Of a DNA stretch of 47,467 nucleotides, positions 35,643 to 43,374 are shown piece after piece. The stretch lies in NCBI GenBank assembly GCA_018242545.1, contig JAFEBT010000006.1:1-47467 (forward strand), in the 5' to 3' direction. The translations under genes and the position numbers were made by a program. Within the stretch, counting starts at the first letter, position 1, and each line of letters opens with the position of its first letter. Below the pieces are notes generated by a model that saw only the letters and a program-made list of their open reading frames with translations, ran no database searches and had not been told where the DNA came from. The DNA comes from Pseudomonadota bacterium. Its GTDB lineage: Bacteria > Pseudomonadota > Alphaproteobacteria > 16-39-46.

Positions 35643-36083
35643 AAGGAATACTTTAACACGTTGTTTATCATCCAGTTTTTCAAAAATAGCTGTATGTCCT
35701 TCAAAGGGGCCGTTGAGAATAACCAATTTGTCACCTTTTGTGAAATGTACAAGACAATTTAATGGCAGAATACCGTCACTATTTTCTTGCTGTTTAAGAT
35801 CTTCAATAATTTGGGAAGGCAACGAGAGGGGGCAATTATCTTGGGTCAGCAAATATGAAACGCCACGTGTTCCATTGATGCTGCGCCAGGAGTGTATTTC
35901 AAGATCAATTCCAATAAAAAGATATCGCGGAAAAAGAGGAGAAAGAACTTCGCGTGTTTTGCGAGCATGACGACATATCTTTTTGAAACGCGGAAGATAG
36001 ACATCATATTTTTGCTCTAATAAATGACGTTGAGCGACAAGTTCTTTTGAGGGTTGCGTATGGACCACAAACCATTGTTTCAT
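35583..36083 (-). CDS. RfaH/NusG-family transcription antiterminator
   Basis: A 166-residue NusG paralogue. The N-terminal NGN domain begins MKQWFVVHTQPSKELVAQRHL and has PRYLFIGID. The C-terminal KOW domain follows the linker: FTKGDKLVILNGPFEGHTAIFEKLDDK (about 113-139). RfaH-type proteins join a paused polymerase at an ops site and suppress termination in long surface-glycan operons. Placement at the head of a 30-kb glycan run on the same strand fits this. A canonical ops element (GGCGGTAGCGT) was not found upstream of the flippase gene, so the site must differ if it is present. It overlaps the regulator gene by four bases (ATGA). Confidence 0.9.
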   Translation of the reverse strand: MKQWFVVHTQPSKELVAQRHLLEQKYDVYLPRFKKICRHARKTREVLSPLFPRYLFIGIDLEIHSWRSINGTRGVSYLLTQDNCPLSLPSQIIEDLKQQENSDGILPLNCLVHFTKGDKLVILNGPFEGHTAIFEKLDDKQRVKVFLNFLGREMNVILSQDIIEAA

Positions 36084-36700
36084 TTGTTTTTTCCGTTTTC
36101 TACATCACGTTTTGAAATATGAAGAAGTCTAAGCGTTAATATTTTTTGAGGATTAATTTTATTTTTAAGAAAATCATATGTCTCTTGAGGATGTATAATA
36201 TCTGTAACTAGAATAGCATCATATTTTTTTAAATTTTCATTTATAGAAATGATGCCAGTTTTTATATTTGTACCTTGAGCAACAAGCATTGCAATATCTG
36301 CTAAATCACCTGATCCTAGAAGACCGATCAATGTCCAACCTTGTTGTGAGCACTCTGAAAACACTTCTTCACATTGTGTTCGAGCGTCTCTAAAAAAGGT
36401 AAGAGATCGGGCTAAGTAATCTTTAACCATCTGGCTTTTTTCTTTAAAACCTTCTGGTGTTAAAAAATAAGTAATTCGACGTGGAGAAATTTGAGAAGCT
36501 CTGATCCACCCTTTGGTGACAGAGCTTTTCAAATACTGATTCATAAGTCCTAAAGCTATGCCAAGCTCCGATGCAAGGCCACGCTGCGTAAACGAAGGAT
36601 TCCGTTCAATCTCGCTGAGAAGATGAACCATGACGCGTTGCTCCGTTTGTTCTCGTGTATCTTGGAAAGCTGCCATTCTAAAAGAATACCCATAAATCAT
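36080..36700 (-). CDS. MarR-like winged-helix EPS-associated regulator
   Basis: The 206 residues begin with a winged helix-turn-helix: QRVMVHLLSEIERNPSFTQR, then GLASELGIALGLMNQYLKS and SPRRITYFLTPEGF. This resembles the MarR family regulators found next to exopolysaccharide genes (TIGR04176, from memory). A C-terminal half of about 100 residues (GLLGSGDLADIAMLVAQG, then AILVTDIIHPQETYDFL) resembles a nucleotide-binding or Rossmann-like sensing domain and is an addition to the basic regulator. The start is ATG 36700, or ATG 36676 giving MAAFQDTREQ. It overlaps the antiterminator gene, so the two form a regulatory pair for the operon. Confidence 0.8.
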   Translation of the reverse strand: MIYGYSFRMAAFQDTREQTEQRVMVHLLSEIERNPSFTQRGLASELGIALGLMNQYLKSSVTKGWIRASQISPRRITYFLTPEGFKEKSQMVKDYLARSLTFFRDARTQCEEVFSECSQQGWTLIGLLGSGDLADIAMLVAQGTNIKTGIISINENLKKYDAILVTDIIHPQETYDFLKNKINPQKILTLRLLHISKRDVENGKNK

Positions 36701-36753
36701 TTTATCGAGAGGTTATGTTCATGAACAGAACTTACTTTAAAGAAGAATATTTG

Positions 36754-37845
36754 TCAAGTAGATTGCAAAACTTTTTTTATAAGAGCATGCCAAAGAGTAA
36801 GAATTTTTTGTTCACTATAGGTTTGAGATATGTTTTTTGCTTTTTTTCCAATTCGTTGAGCTTCAAAAGGATCAAAGAGAAGTCTTTCAATTTGCTGAGT
36901 TAAAATCTTATAATTTCCAATCGGAAAAAGGAGCCCATTGATTTCATTTTGAATAATATCTCGATTTCCTGAGCAGTTTGAAGCGACAACGGGAAGACCA
37001 AGACTCATGGCTTCACAAAGTGCATTAGGGAATCCTTCAAATTTAGACGGAAAGACAAAAAGATCTGCTTTTAAAAGAGCCTGTTCAATGTTTGAAATTA
37101 TTCCTGGAAGATGAACAGAAGTATTCAGATCCAAAGTTTGGATATAGCGCTCAAGAGCGAAACGTTCTTTACCTTCCCCATAAATGGTAAGCTTTAAGAA
37201 AGGATACTTAATTGTTAAAACCTTAAAAGCCTTAAGGAGCGTTGGATAATCTTTTTGCGGAGAAAGACGCCCAACGGAGACAATGTGTTGAATTTTTTGA
37301 TATGTAAGGGCTTTTTTAGGCGTAAAAACAGAATTAGGAATAATTGAAATTTTTTTTTGGAGTTTTTTTGAAAAATAATTGGCTGCTGATTGCGTCTGAA
37401 CAACAATTTGAGAAGCCCAAGGATAAGTGAGACGTCTTAAGATTTTATAAATACGCGAAAGAGGATGAAAAGCAGGATCAATACGTTCCGACACAATAAC
37501 AGGAATTTTAAGTCCTCGTGTGAGAAGGAGAGTCAGAACGTTTATTTGATCAATAAAAGAAAGAATAAGATCAGGTTTTTCTTTTTTAAGAGTGCGTCTT
37601 AACAACAACAAGCGTGTGGTAATATTTTTTAAGTATTCAAACCAAGAAGTTGGTTTTGTAAAGATTGGGTTAAGTTGAATAAGATGAATGTTTGGATTTA
37701 AGGGATAAAAAGGTTTTTGAGAAGGATGCTCAAGGGTAATAAGGGTTATGTGATGTCCTTCTTCTTGCCAAGCATTCGCGAGCTGAGAAAGAACACGTTC
37801 AGCTCCTCCGGGACCAAGAGTAAGAATAACAAGGGCAATGTGCAT
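36754..37845 (-). CDS. GT4-family glycosyltransferase (right end of glycan locus)
   Basis: This 363-residue GT-B enzyme is similar throughout to the GT4 at 6665-7750. It has the N-terminal MHIALVILTLGPGGAERVL, the donor-side SVGRLSPQKDYPTLL, and EGFPNALCEAMSLGLPV followed by ASNCSGNRDIIQNEINGLLF. It sits just upstream of the regulator-antiterminator pair and points the same way, with 53 bp between. The pair of paralogues at both ends of the locus suggests either ancestral duplication or border recombination. Donor sugar is unknown. Confidence 0.9.
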   Translation of the reverse strand: MHIALVILTLGPGGAERVLSQLANAWQEEGHHITLITLEHPSQKPFYPLNPNIHLIQLNPIFTKPTSWFEYLKNITTRLLLLRRTLKKEKPDLILSFIDQINVLTLLLTRGLKIPVIVSERIDPAFHPLSRIYKILRRLTYPWASQIVVQTQSAANYFSKKLQKKISIIPNSVFTPKKALTYQKIQHIVSVGRLSPQKDYPTLLKAFKVLTIKYPFLKLTIYGEGKERFALERYIQTLDLNTSVHLPGIISNIEQALLKADLFVFPSKFEGFPNALCEAMSLGLPVVASNCSGNRDIIQNEINGLLFPIGNYKILTQQIERLLFDPFEAQRIGKKAKNISQTYSEQKILTLWHALIKKVLQST

Positions 37846-37888
37846 GGTTTTTTAAAATTGAAGAGAAGAAGTTAAAGGAGGTTCTACT

Positions 37889-38593
37889 TTAATGCATCTT
37901 TTGATACTGTTCAACCAATCGATCTAAGATTAGAAAAAGTTTTTCATGAATGGAGGTGTAATCATTCATCAGAAGCTCTTTGCAAGATTGGGTAAAGAGA
38001 GAAGGTATTAAATCTTGAGGACCTGCCTCAATAAGTTCTCTAATTCCCTCTTTTGTAATTTCTAGGTGACACTGAAAGCCATAAACAGAATGAGCATATT
38101 GAATAATTTGTATAGGGCAACCTGGGCTTGTTGCTAAAATTTGAGATGTTGATGTTTCTCCAGGCATATCATTATGCCAATGGATAACAGGAAAAGAAGA
38201 TGGAAATCCATTAAAGAGAGAATTTTCCAGGCCTTTTGTCGTGAGTGTAATGGGAAAAACGCCAACTTCTTTCTGAGGACTTTTCGTGGCCTTTGCTCCA
38301 AGAGCTTCTCCAATGAGTTGGGCGCCAAGACAAAATCCAAGAATAAGCTTAGATTTTGAAATTGAATCTTTAAGCAGGGAAATTTCATCCTTTAAGTAAG
38401 GATAAGGGGATAAGTCACACGCACTTTGAGGGCCTCCCATGAGAATTAAGAAATCAAATTCTTTTTCTGAAATACAAGACTCCCCTTTGTAAGGTTTGCA
38501 AATTTCATAGGAATAAGAATGTCTCTGAGCCCATTCTATAATAACACCAGGCGTTTCAAAGTCGGCATGCGTGATAAATTTTATTTTCATCAA
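37889..38593 (-). CDS. Class I glutamine amidotransferase (GMP synthase-like)
   Basis: A 234-residue stand-alone glutaminase-like domain. The oxyanion strand and nucleophile lie in LILGFCLGAQLIGEALGA (Cys in GFCLG), HWHNDMPG follows, and the catalytic His in FQCHLEITKEGI sits near 175 with the Glu two residues on. It is the type annotated as GMP synthase-like glutamine amidotransferase or type 1 glutamine amidotransferase. In some relatives the substrate is not glutamine amide but a gamma-glutamyl amine. It stands outside the glycan operon, 43 bp upstream of the GT4 gene, and its role is not shown. Confidence 0.85.
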   Translation of the reverse strand: MMKIKFITHADFETPGVIIEWAQRHSYSYEICKPYKGESCISEKEFDFLILMGGPQSACDLSPYPYLKDEISLLKDSISKSKLILGFCLGAQLIGEALGAKATKSPQKEVGVFPITLTTKGLENSLFNGFPSSFPVIHWHNDMPGETSTSQILATSPGCPIQIIQYAHSVYGFQCHLEITKEGIRELIEAGPQDLIPSLFTQSCKELLMNDYTSIHEKLFLILDRLVEQYQKMH

Positions 38594-38634
38594 AGATCTT
38601 TCAAATCTCTTAGGATTAAAGACTATATTTTTTA

Positions 38635-38994
38635 TTAATTAAGCTCATACCCAATTACTTCCAGTATAGCATTTTGTACTTTGTGCATGAATTTCTCAGA
38701 ACATTTTGTAAAAGGACCTTTTATAAGGCGATTGTTGTCAATTGCACGTATCTGATCGATTAATAGATCTGAATCTTTTTCTAATAAATCTTGAGCTTTA
38801 ACTCTAATTCTTAAAGGTTCAGAATTAGAAATCAGATTTGTTGTAAGAGGAACAATTAAAGTAGATGGATGATTTATATCTAAAAGAGCTTGATGTTGAA
38901 CGATCAAAACAGGTCTTATTTTACCAAGCTCTGTTCCTGTTCTAGGCGTTAAATTAGCAAGCCAAATTTCTCCAAAATTAAGCTTCTGGGTCAT
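38635..38994 (-). CDS. MazF/PemK-family mRNA interferase toxin
   Basis: The 119 residues carry the CcdB/MazF fold: FGEIWLANLTPRTGTELGKI, RPVLIVQHQALLD, then STLIVPLTTNLI and LLIDQIRAIDNNRL. Family toxins cleave RNA and are held by the adjacent antitoxin. It overlaps the antitoxin gene by 17 bases, downstream of it, the classic arrangement. The small gap to the amidotransferase gene is 41 bp. No special features are apparent. Confidence 0.92.
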   Translation of the reverse strand: MTQKLNFGEIWLANLTPRTGTELGKIRPVLIVQHQALLDINHPSTLIVPLTTNLISNSEPLRIRVKAQDLLEKDSDLLIDQIRAIDNNRLIKGPFTKCSEKFMHKVQNAILEVIGYELN

Positions 38995-39214
38995 CTTCTA
39001 TCTCAGCAAACTCAGAGTTTATAATCATGCTATTTTGGCGTACTAGTTGGCTTGCCCTTGCAAGCCTTGATATTTTTTCTTTCTTACATAATGTTTTATT
39101 CATTTCTTCGATTGCATTTCGAATATATTCTCCACGTGAAATATGGAGATTATGAGCTCTCATCTTGATGGTATTTAAAACCTGTTCTGATAATCTAATT
39201 GTAATTGTCGACAT
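38978..39214 (-). CDS. Ribbon-helix-helix antitoxin
   Basis: A 78-residue protein whose N-terminus STITIRLSEQVLNTIKMRAH forms the ribbon and first helix of an RHH/MetJ-Arc DNA-binding domain, with ISRGEYIRNAIEEM as the second helix. The C-terminal tail is acidic (INSEFAEIEDDPEA) and would wrap the toxin. It overlaps the MazF gene by 17 bases. It probably binds the inverted repeat at 39251-39273 to control its own operon. Confidence 0.88.
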   Translation of the reverse strand: MSTITIRLSEQVLNTIKMRAHNLHISRGEYIRNAIEEMNKTLCKKEKISRLARASQLVRQNSMIINSEFAEIEDDPEA

Positions 39215-39250
39215 CGAGCACCTATTTGAAATACATTTTGTAATACATAT

Positions 39251-39284
39251 ATGAAATAAAACATGAATTTCATATGCATGTCAA
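39251..39284 (-). promoter_or_regulatory. Probable operator and -35 of the toxin-antitoxin operon
   Basis: ATGAAAT (39251-39257) and ATTTCAT (39267-39273) form a perfect 7-bp inverted repeat with 9 bp between. On the minus strand TTGACA (39284-39279) lies just upstream, as a -35, and TTTTAT (39261-39256) fits a weak -10 after 17 bp. An operator across -10 and spacer suits autoregulation by the RHH antitoxin. This is inferred. Confidence 0.55.
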
Positions 39285-39395
39285 TAAAAATTGGTATAAA
39301 AATACCAAAATAAACAGAATGAAAAAGAAATTATTATAGACTTGTAGAAAAAATTCTTTCAATCTCTATTATTTTTTATAATAAATATACTGATG

Positions 39396-40130
39396 TTAGG
39401 GTATTTTCTCATTATTTATTGATTTTGATAAAAGCCCAACGAGGCGTATGGGAGCTTCTGTTCCCCCTTGGATTTTTATGGGAAGTGCAAGAGAGTATCC
39501 TCCAATAGGAGGCATCTTTGAAGCATTTTTGATATTTTCAACAATGTATTTTCCACTTCCCAAAAGCAAGCGATGGACAGGAAACCCGCTTTGAGGGCAA
39601 TCAGGACTCAGGGTATCAATTCCCAAGCCTCGAACATTTCTATCAAAGAGAAGACTGGCAGCTTCCATTGAAACACTTGGAAAAAGAAGATTATTTCGAT
39701 ATGCCTCGGGATCTTTCCAAAATCGACCCCATCCCGTGTAAATCATAACGAAAGCATGAGGGGGAAGAACTCCATATTTATTTTCAAAAGAAAGAATATC
39801 TAAAGACGTGACTTGATAAGTCTCATGAGCTTTAGAGGAGACATCAATCACAACGCAGGGAGAGGCAAGTTCGGTAAGAGGAAGTTCATCAACTGTAAGG
39901 CCTTCTTTCACACAGTGGGCAGGAGCATCTATATGGGTTCCAATACCAGCGTGGAGTTTAAATTGTTGAACTCGAAATTTTACATCTGTAGAGCAATCCT
40001 CATAGTCAAGTTTTATGTCTGAATGAAAACCACACGTTCCATTCCAGGACGGAATTTCAGGTGTAAGTGTATGGGTTAAGTCAATGAGCGTAAAAGGAAG
40101 AGGAGGGTTCAGTATATTTTGGAGGGCCAT
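39396..40130 (-). CDS. Cyclase/kynurenine formamidase-family hydrolase
   Basis: The 244-residue product belongs to the metal-dependent cyclase family (PF04199). The metal-binding motif LHAGIGTHIDAPAHCVKEG supplies His60, His66, Asp68 and His72, with LIDLTHTL near the N-terminus and FVMIYTGWGRFW in mid-protein. Members hydrolyse formyl amides or cyclic substrates. KynB is one named member, but sequence alone cannot assign that here, and no tryptophan-catabolism genes are nearby. It abuts the Smr gene by one base and may be co-transcribed with it. Confidence 0.85.
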   Translation of the reverse strand: MALQNILNPPLPFTLIDLTHTLTPEIPSWNGTCGFHSDIKLDYEDCSTDVKFRVQQFKLHAGIGTHIDAPAHCVKEGLTVDELPLTELASPCVVIDVSSKAHETYQVTSLDILSFENKYGVLPPHAFVMIYTGWGRFWKDPEAYRNNLLFPSVSMEAASLLFDRNVRGLGIDTLSPDCPQSGFPVHRLLLGSGKYIVENIKNASKMPPIGGYSLALPIKIQGGTEAPIRLVGLLSKSINNEKIP

Positions 40131-40702
40131 TAATGATCTTTCTTTTTTCTAAGAATAACATAAAAGGCGCCTTCTCCGCCATGATGCGAAAGCGCTTGCT
40201 CAACACTTGCAATAAGGGGTCTAAGATGGGGGCTTTGAAGCCAAAGAAGGAGCGCTTTTTTTAAAATTCCTTGGCCTTTCCCAGTGATGATTAGAAGAGA
40301 ACGTTTATTTTTTAGATGGTTCATTTCGATAAAAGAGATTAATTTCTCATGCGCACGTTCTTGTGTGAGCCCATGAAGATCAAGCGTTGCCGAAAATGAA
40401 TAGTCTTTTGATTTAATTTTGCGTAAGGTATGTTTTTCAAGAGGCGGGACAGGCGTTTCAAGAGAAGATTGTTTTTTGGGTAAAGAAATATTCGAAGAGG
40501 CAATAAAAGGAGGAGGGGAAGAAGAAATGAATCGAGAGAAATATTTTTTTTCCAAGGAAAGAACTTCATTTAATGCAGAAAGGTCAATTGTGTTTTTCTT
40601 AAGAGGTGTAATCGTTTTTTGAAGTTTTTTTAAAAGTTCTTTTTCATCTTCCGTAAGAAGAGAAGAAGCAGAATCAGAAAAGGACGTCTTTTTCGAAACC
40701 AT
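40130..40702 (-). CDS. Smr (MutS2 C-terminal-like) domain protein
   Basis: A 190-residue alphaproteobacterial-style Smr protein. The N-terminal 100 residues are charged and disordered; the C-terminal Smr domain is clear in ATLDLHGLTQERAHEKLISF, LIITGKGQGILKKALLLWL and SVEQALSHHGGEGAFYVIL. Smr domains nick or bind branched or collided-ribosome nucleic acids, but the free-standing version's target is not settled. The gene is divergent from ldcA, with an 83-bp intergenic region. Confidence 0.92.
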   Translation of the reverse strand: MVSKKTSFSDSASSLLTEDEKELLKKLQKTITPLKKNTIDLSALNEVLSLEKKYFSRFISSSPPPFIASSNISLPKKQSSLETPVPPLEKHTLRKIKSKDYSFSATLDLHGLTQERAHEKLISFIEMNHLKNKRSLLIITGKGQGILKKALLLWLQSPHLRPLIASVEQALSHHGGEGAFYVILRKKKDH

Positions 40703-40785
40703 AAATATTAAAAAACCTTAATAAAGAGTTTGAGGGAGATTTTTTTTAGTATAAATTAAAATGAGACAAAAAATTAAAGGATGCA

Positions 40786-41811
40786 ATGCAAAAAAAATCG
40801 CACAAAGATTCTAATGATCAAAAGCACACCTGGGATTTTTTAAAATCGGGAGATTCTCTTGAGATTATTTTTCCTGGGAAAGCTCCTTGTTCTCAAGCGC
40901 ATGTGTTAAAGGCAAAAGAAATTGTTGAAGCTTCTGGATTAAAAGTTATATATGACCCAAAAGCTCTCCAACCTCAAAATTCAGCTTTTGAGTATTATTC
41001 TAATGATGTCAATGCGCGCGTGAAGAATCTGATTTCTGCTTTAGAAGGTCCGTCTTCTGTTTTGTGGGCTTTTCGAGGAGGTTTTGGGTGTGTTGAGGTC
41101 ATAGAACGACTTGAATCTATGGGGTATATTCCTCCACAAAAGAGTCCAAAACTTCTCATCGGTTCTAGTGATATCACTCATTTGCATGCTCTTGTTGCAA
41201 AGTGGGGATGGATGTCTTTTCATGCTCCCGTCATGGGGGTTACCTCTGATACTTATGAGATGACGAGCATAAAGGCAAATCGTTTGGCAAGATTGCAAGA
41301 TGTTGTGGATGTTTTTTTAGGAAAGAAAAAAGCCTTAGAATATGAATTTGATCTTATTTATGCGCCGCCTTCTTTTAAGAAAGAAAAAACTCTTTTTGGA
41401 AGTGTCGTTGGAGGAAATGCAACACTCGTAAAGGAAACGCTTGGGACACCAACATCATTGGATACATCCAATCGATTTGTCTTTTTGGAAGATGCACGGG
41501 AAGATCCTAAACGTCTAAACCGCGTTCTTGTTTCCCTTCTCAGGGGCGGGATTTTTGATTCGGCAAAAGCCATTTTATTTGGGTCTCTTCCAATTGAAAA
41601 TGCGGAAGATGAAAGGGAAGCTTCTTTGGCAAGTACTCGCCTTTTTGTAACGGATCACTTAATTCCCCATGGCCTTTCGGTTCCTGTTTTATATTCTCCT
41701 CGATTTGGTCATGGAGAATATAATGATGTCATGCCCTTTGGAACAAAGGCTTCCTTAAAACTTGAAGGGGAAAAAGGCTTTTTAACAGTCACTGTAAATC
41801 AACCTTTTTAA
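40786..41811 (+). CDS. Muramoyl-tetrapeptide LD-carboxypeptidase (S66 family)
   Basis: This cytoplasmic serine peptidase trims D-Ala from murein tetrapeptides for recycling. The 341 residues show FPGKAPCSQAH near the N-terminus, WAFRGGFGCVEVIERL, then LLIGSSDITHLHAL with the nucleophile Ser128. GSVVGGNATLVKETLGT and the C-terminal RFGHGEYNDVMPFG complete the family pattern with the conserved His. The ATG at 40786 follows an AAAGGA site closely. A second ATG five bases upstream is out of frame. It is monocistronic as far as can be seen; the efflux promoter lies about 100 bp after its stop. Confidence 0.92.
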   Translation: MQKKSHKDSNDQKHTWDFLKSGDSLEIIFPGKAPCSQAHVLKAKEIVEASGLKVIYDPKALQPQNSAFEYYSNDVNARVKNLISALEGPSSVLWAFRGGFGCVEVIERLESMGYIPPQKSPKLLIGSSDITHLHALVAKWGWMSFHAPVMGVTSDTYEMTSIKANRLARLQDVVDVFLGKKKALEYEFDLIYAPPSFKKEKTLFGSVVGGNATLVKETLGTPTSLDTSNRFVFLEDAREDPKRLNRVLVSLLRGGIFDSAKAILFGSLPIENAEDEREASLASTRLFVTDHLIPHGLSVPVLYSPRFGHGEYNDVMPFGTKASLKLEGEKGFLTVTVNQPF

Positions 41812-41913
41812 CAGAAAAAAAGCAAAAAAAAATTAAGGAAGGGGAGATGCGAGGATTTAAAATGACACATTTTAAAATTGCAAGAGATTCTTTATCTATA
41901 ATTCGGATTTCTC

Positions 41914-41941
41914 TTTACAGAAACTTATATTGGACTATAAA
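41914..41941 (+). promoter_or_regulatory. Promoter of the RND efflux operon
   Basis: TTTACA at 41914-41919 and TATAAA at 41936-41941 are spaced by 16 bp. They lie about 50-80 bp ahead of the possible adaptor starts. No repressor gene or clear operator palindrome is seen next to them. Confidence 0.6.
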
Positions 41942-42019
41942 TAAAAGAAAAGCTTTAATGGGGAATTATGAAATTTTTCCAAATTTGGTGAGTTGAAATC
42001 GGAAAAAAGGGGACGTATT

Positions 42020-43372
42020 TTGAAGAAATCTACGGCAAGAGTATTTATCGGAGTGGCTCTGTTTGTATTACTCGGAAGTATTGCCTATAAACATCTTGAT
42101 TTTTTAGGAACTTTCTTAGGATTTTCAAAAAAAGATTCTAAAAAAGAAATGGAGCCTGTTGCTGTAGAGGCACAAGCGGTTGTGGTTCGCCCATTCGTGA
42201 CAGAACTTGTGGCTGTTGGAAATCTTATTGCGCATGATAGCGTGATTTTAAGACCAGAAATTGAAGGAATTATATCAAATATTTTGTTTGATAGTGGGTC
42301 TCAAGTTAAGAAGGGTCAAACGCTTTATACGCTTGATGATGCGTTGGCCCAAGCTCAGCTTTCCGATGCTAAAGCAGAACTTCTATTGAGTCAAAAAAAT
42401 TACTCTCGCGCACAAACCCTTTCAAAACAAAAATTTATTTCAGGAAAAGATGTTGATGAACTTTTTGCAAAGCTCGAAAAGGCAAAAGCACAAGTAGAGC
42501 TTGCGCAAGTCAGACTTTCTAAAACTGTTCTACAAGCTCCTTTTGAGGGATATGCAGGAATTATACAGCATAGTCGGGGGGCATTTGTTAAGGCGGGTGA
42601 AGACCTTATTACAATTGTGGCTTTGGACCCTATAAAAGTAGATTTTCATGTGGGAGAAGAATATCTCCAAAGACTTCAAGAAGGTCAAAAGATTTCAATT
42701 AAGGTGGATGGATTTGATCAAATCTTTGAAGGTGAAGTCGAGGCTATTCAGCCAGAGGTCGATGTGTCAGGTCATAGCATTCTTGTGCGTGGACGCATTG
42801 AGAATCACGAGGCTAAGCTTCATCCGGGTCTTTTTGCAACTGTTACATTGACACTCAATGTTGTGGAAGATGCTATTTTAATTCCTGAAGATGCCCTGGA
42901 AACGCAAGGAAATGAACAATTTGTTTATCGTATTGTGGATGGTGTTGCAACTCAAACACCTGTCACGGTGGGCGGTTTTGAAGATGGGATGGTCCATATT
43001 CTTGATGGCTTGTGGAGTTATGATACAGTTGTAACAGCAGGTGCTATTAAAATAAGTGATGGCGTTCCTGTCCGTGTTGTTAAAGGACCTAAGAATCTTG
43101 AAAAATCTCCCCTTTCTCCACAACAAATTGAAAACGCGAAAGCTCTTTTTAAAGGAGAAGGAAAGCTCCCCAAAGATGCTGAACAAGATGTCCTCGAGGG
43201 TGAGCCTCTTTTAGAGGAAAAAGCGCCTGAACCTTCCCAGGCAGATACAGCTTCGGCTGATGCTGATTTAAAAGAAGCGCTTCCAGGAACAACATCAGAT
43301 GAGAAAAATGAGACCTCGCGCTCTTCTTCCTCTGAAGACGCAGATCCACAGACTCAAAAATCAGGAGAATAA
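42020..43372 (+). CDS. RND efflux periplasmic adaptor (HlyD/MFP family)
   Basis: The protein is a membrane-fusion adaptor that links the inner-membrane pump to an outer-membrane channel. A transmembrane anchor (VFIGVALFVLLGSIAY) lies near the N-terminus. The lipoyl half reads SGSQVKKGQTLYTLDD. An alpha-hairpin with coiled-coil repeats follows (QLSDAKAELLLSQKNYSRAQ and EKAKAQVELAQVRL), then the second lipoyl half and the beta-barrel domain. The C-terminus carries an unusual acidic, Ser/Pro-rich tail of about 70 residues. I favour TTG 42020, since GGGG lies about eight bases ahead; a TTG at 41993 would add nine residues. There is no ATG start. It ends two bases before the pump gene, so the genes are coupled. 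Confidence 0.9.
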   Translation: MKKSTARVFIGVALFVLLGSIAYKHLDFLGTFLGFSKKDSKKEMEPVAVEAQAVVVRPFVTELVAVGNLIAHDSVILRPEIEGIISNILFDSGSQVKKGQTLYTLDDALAQAQLSDAKAELLLSQKNYSRAQTLSKQKFISGKDVDELFAKLEKAKAQVELAQVRLSKTVLQAPFEGYAGIIQHSRGAFVKAGEDLITIVALDPIKVDFHVGEEYLQRLQEGQKISIKVDGFDQIFEGEVEAIQPEVDVSGHSILVRGRIENHEAKLHPGLFATVTLTLNVVEDAILIPEDALETQGNEQFVYRIVDGVATQTPVTVGGFEDGMVHILDGLWSYDTVVTAGAIKISDGVPVRVVKGPKNLEKSPLSPQQIENAKALFKGEGKLPKDAEQDVLEGEPLLEEKAPEPSQADTASADADLKEALPGTTSDEKNETSRSSSSEDADPQTQKSGE

Positions 43373-43374
43373 GT

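Noticed and set aside
41960-42000. Short leader frame (MGNYEIFPNLVS) ahead of the efflux adaptor
   Set aside because: It has no ribosome site and no codon bias that supports a leader peptide.
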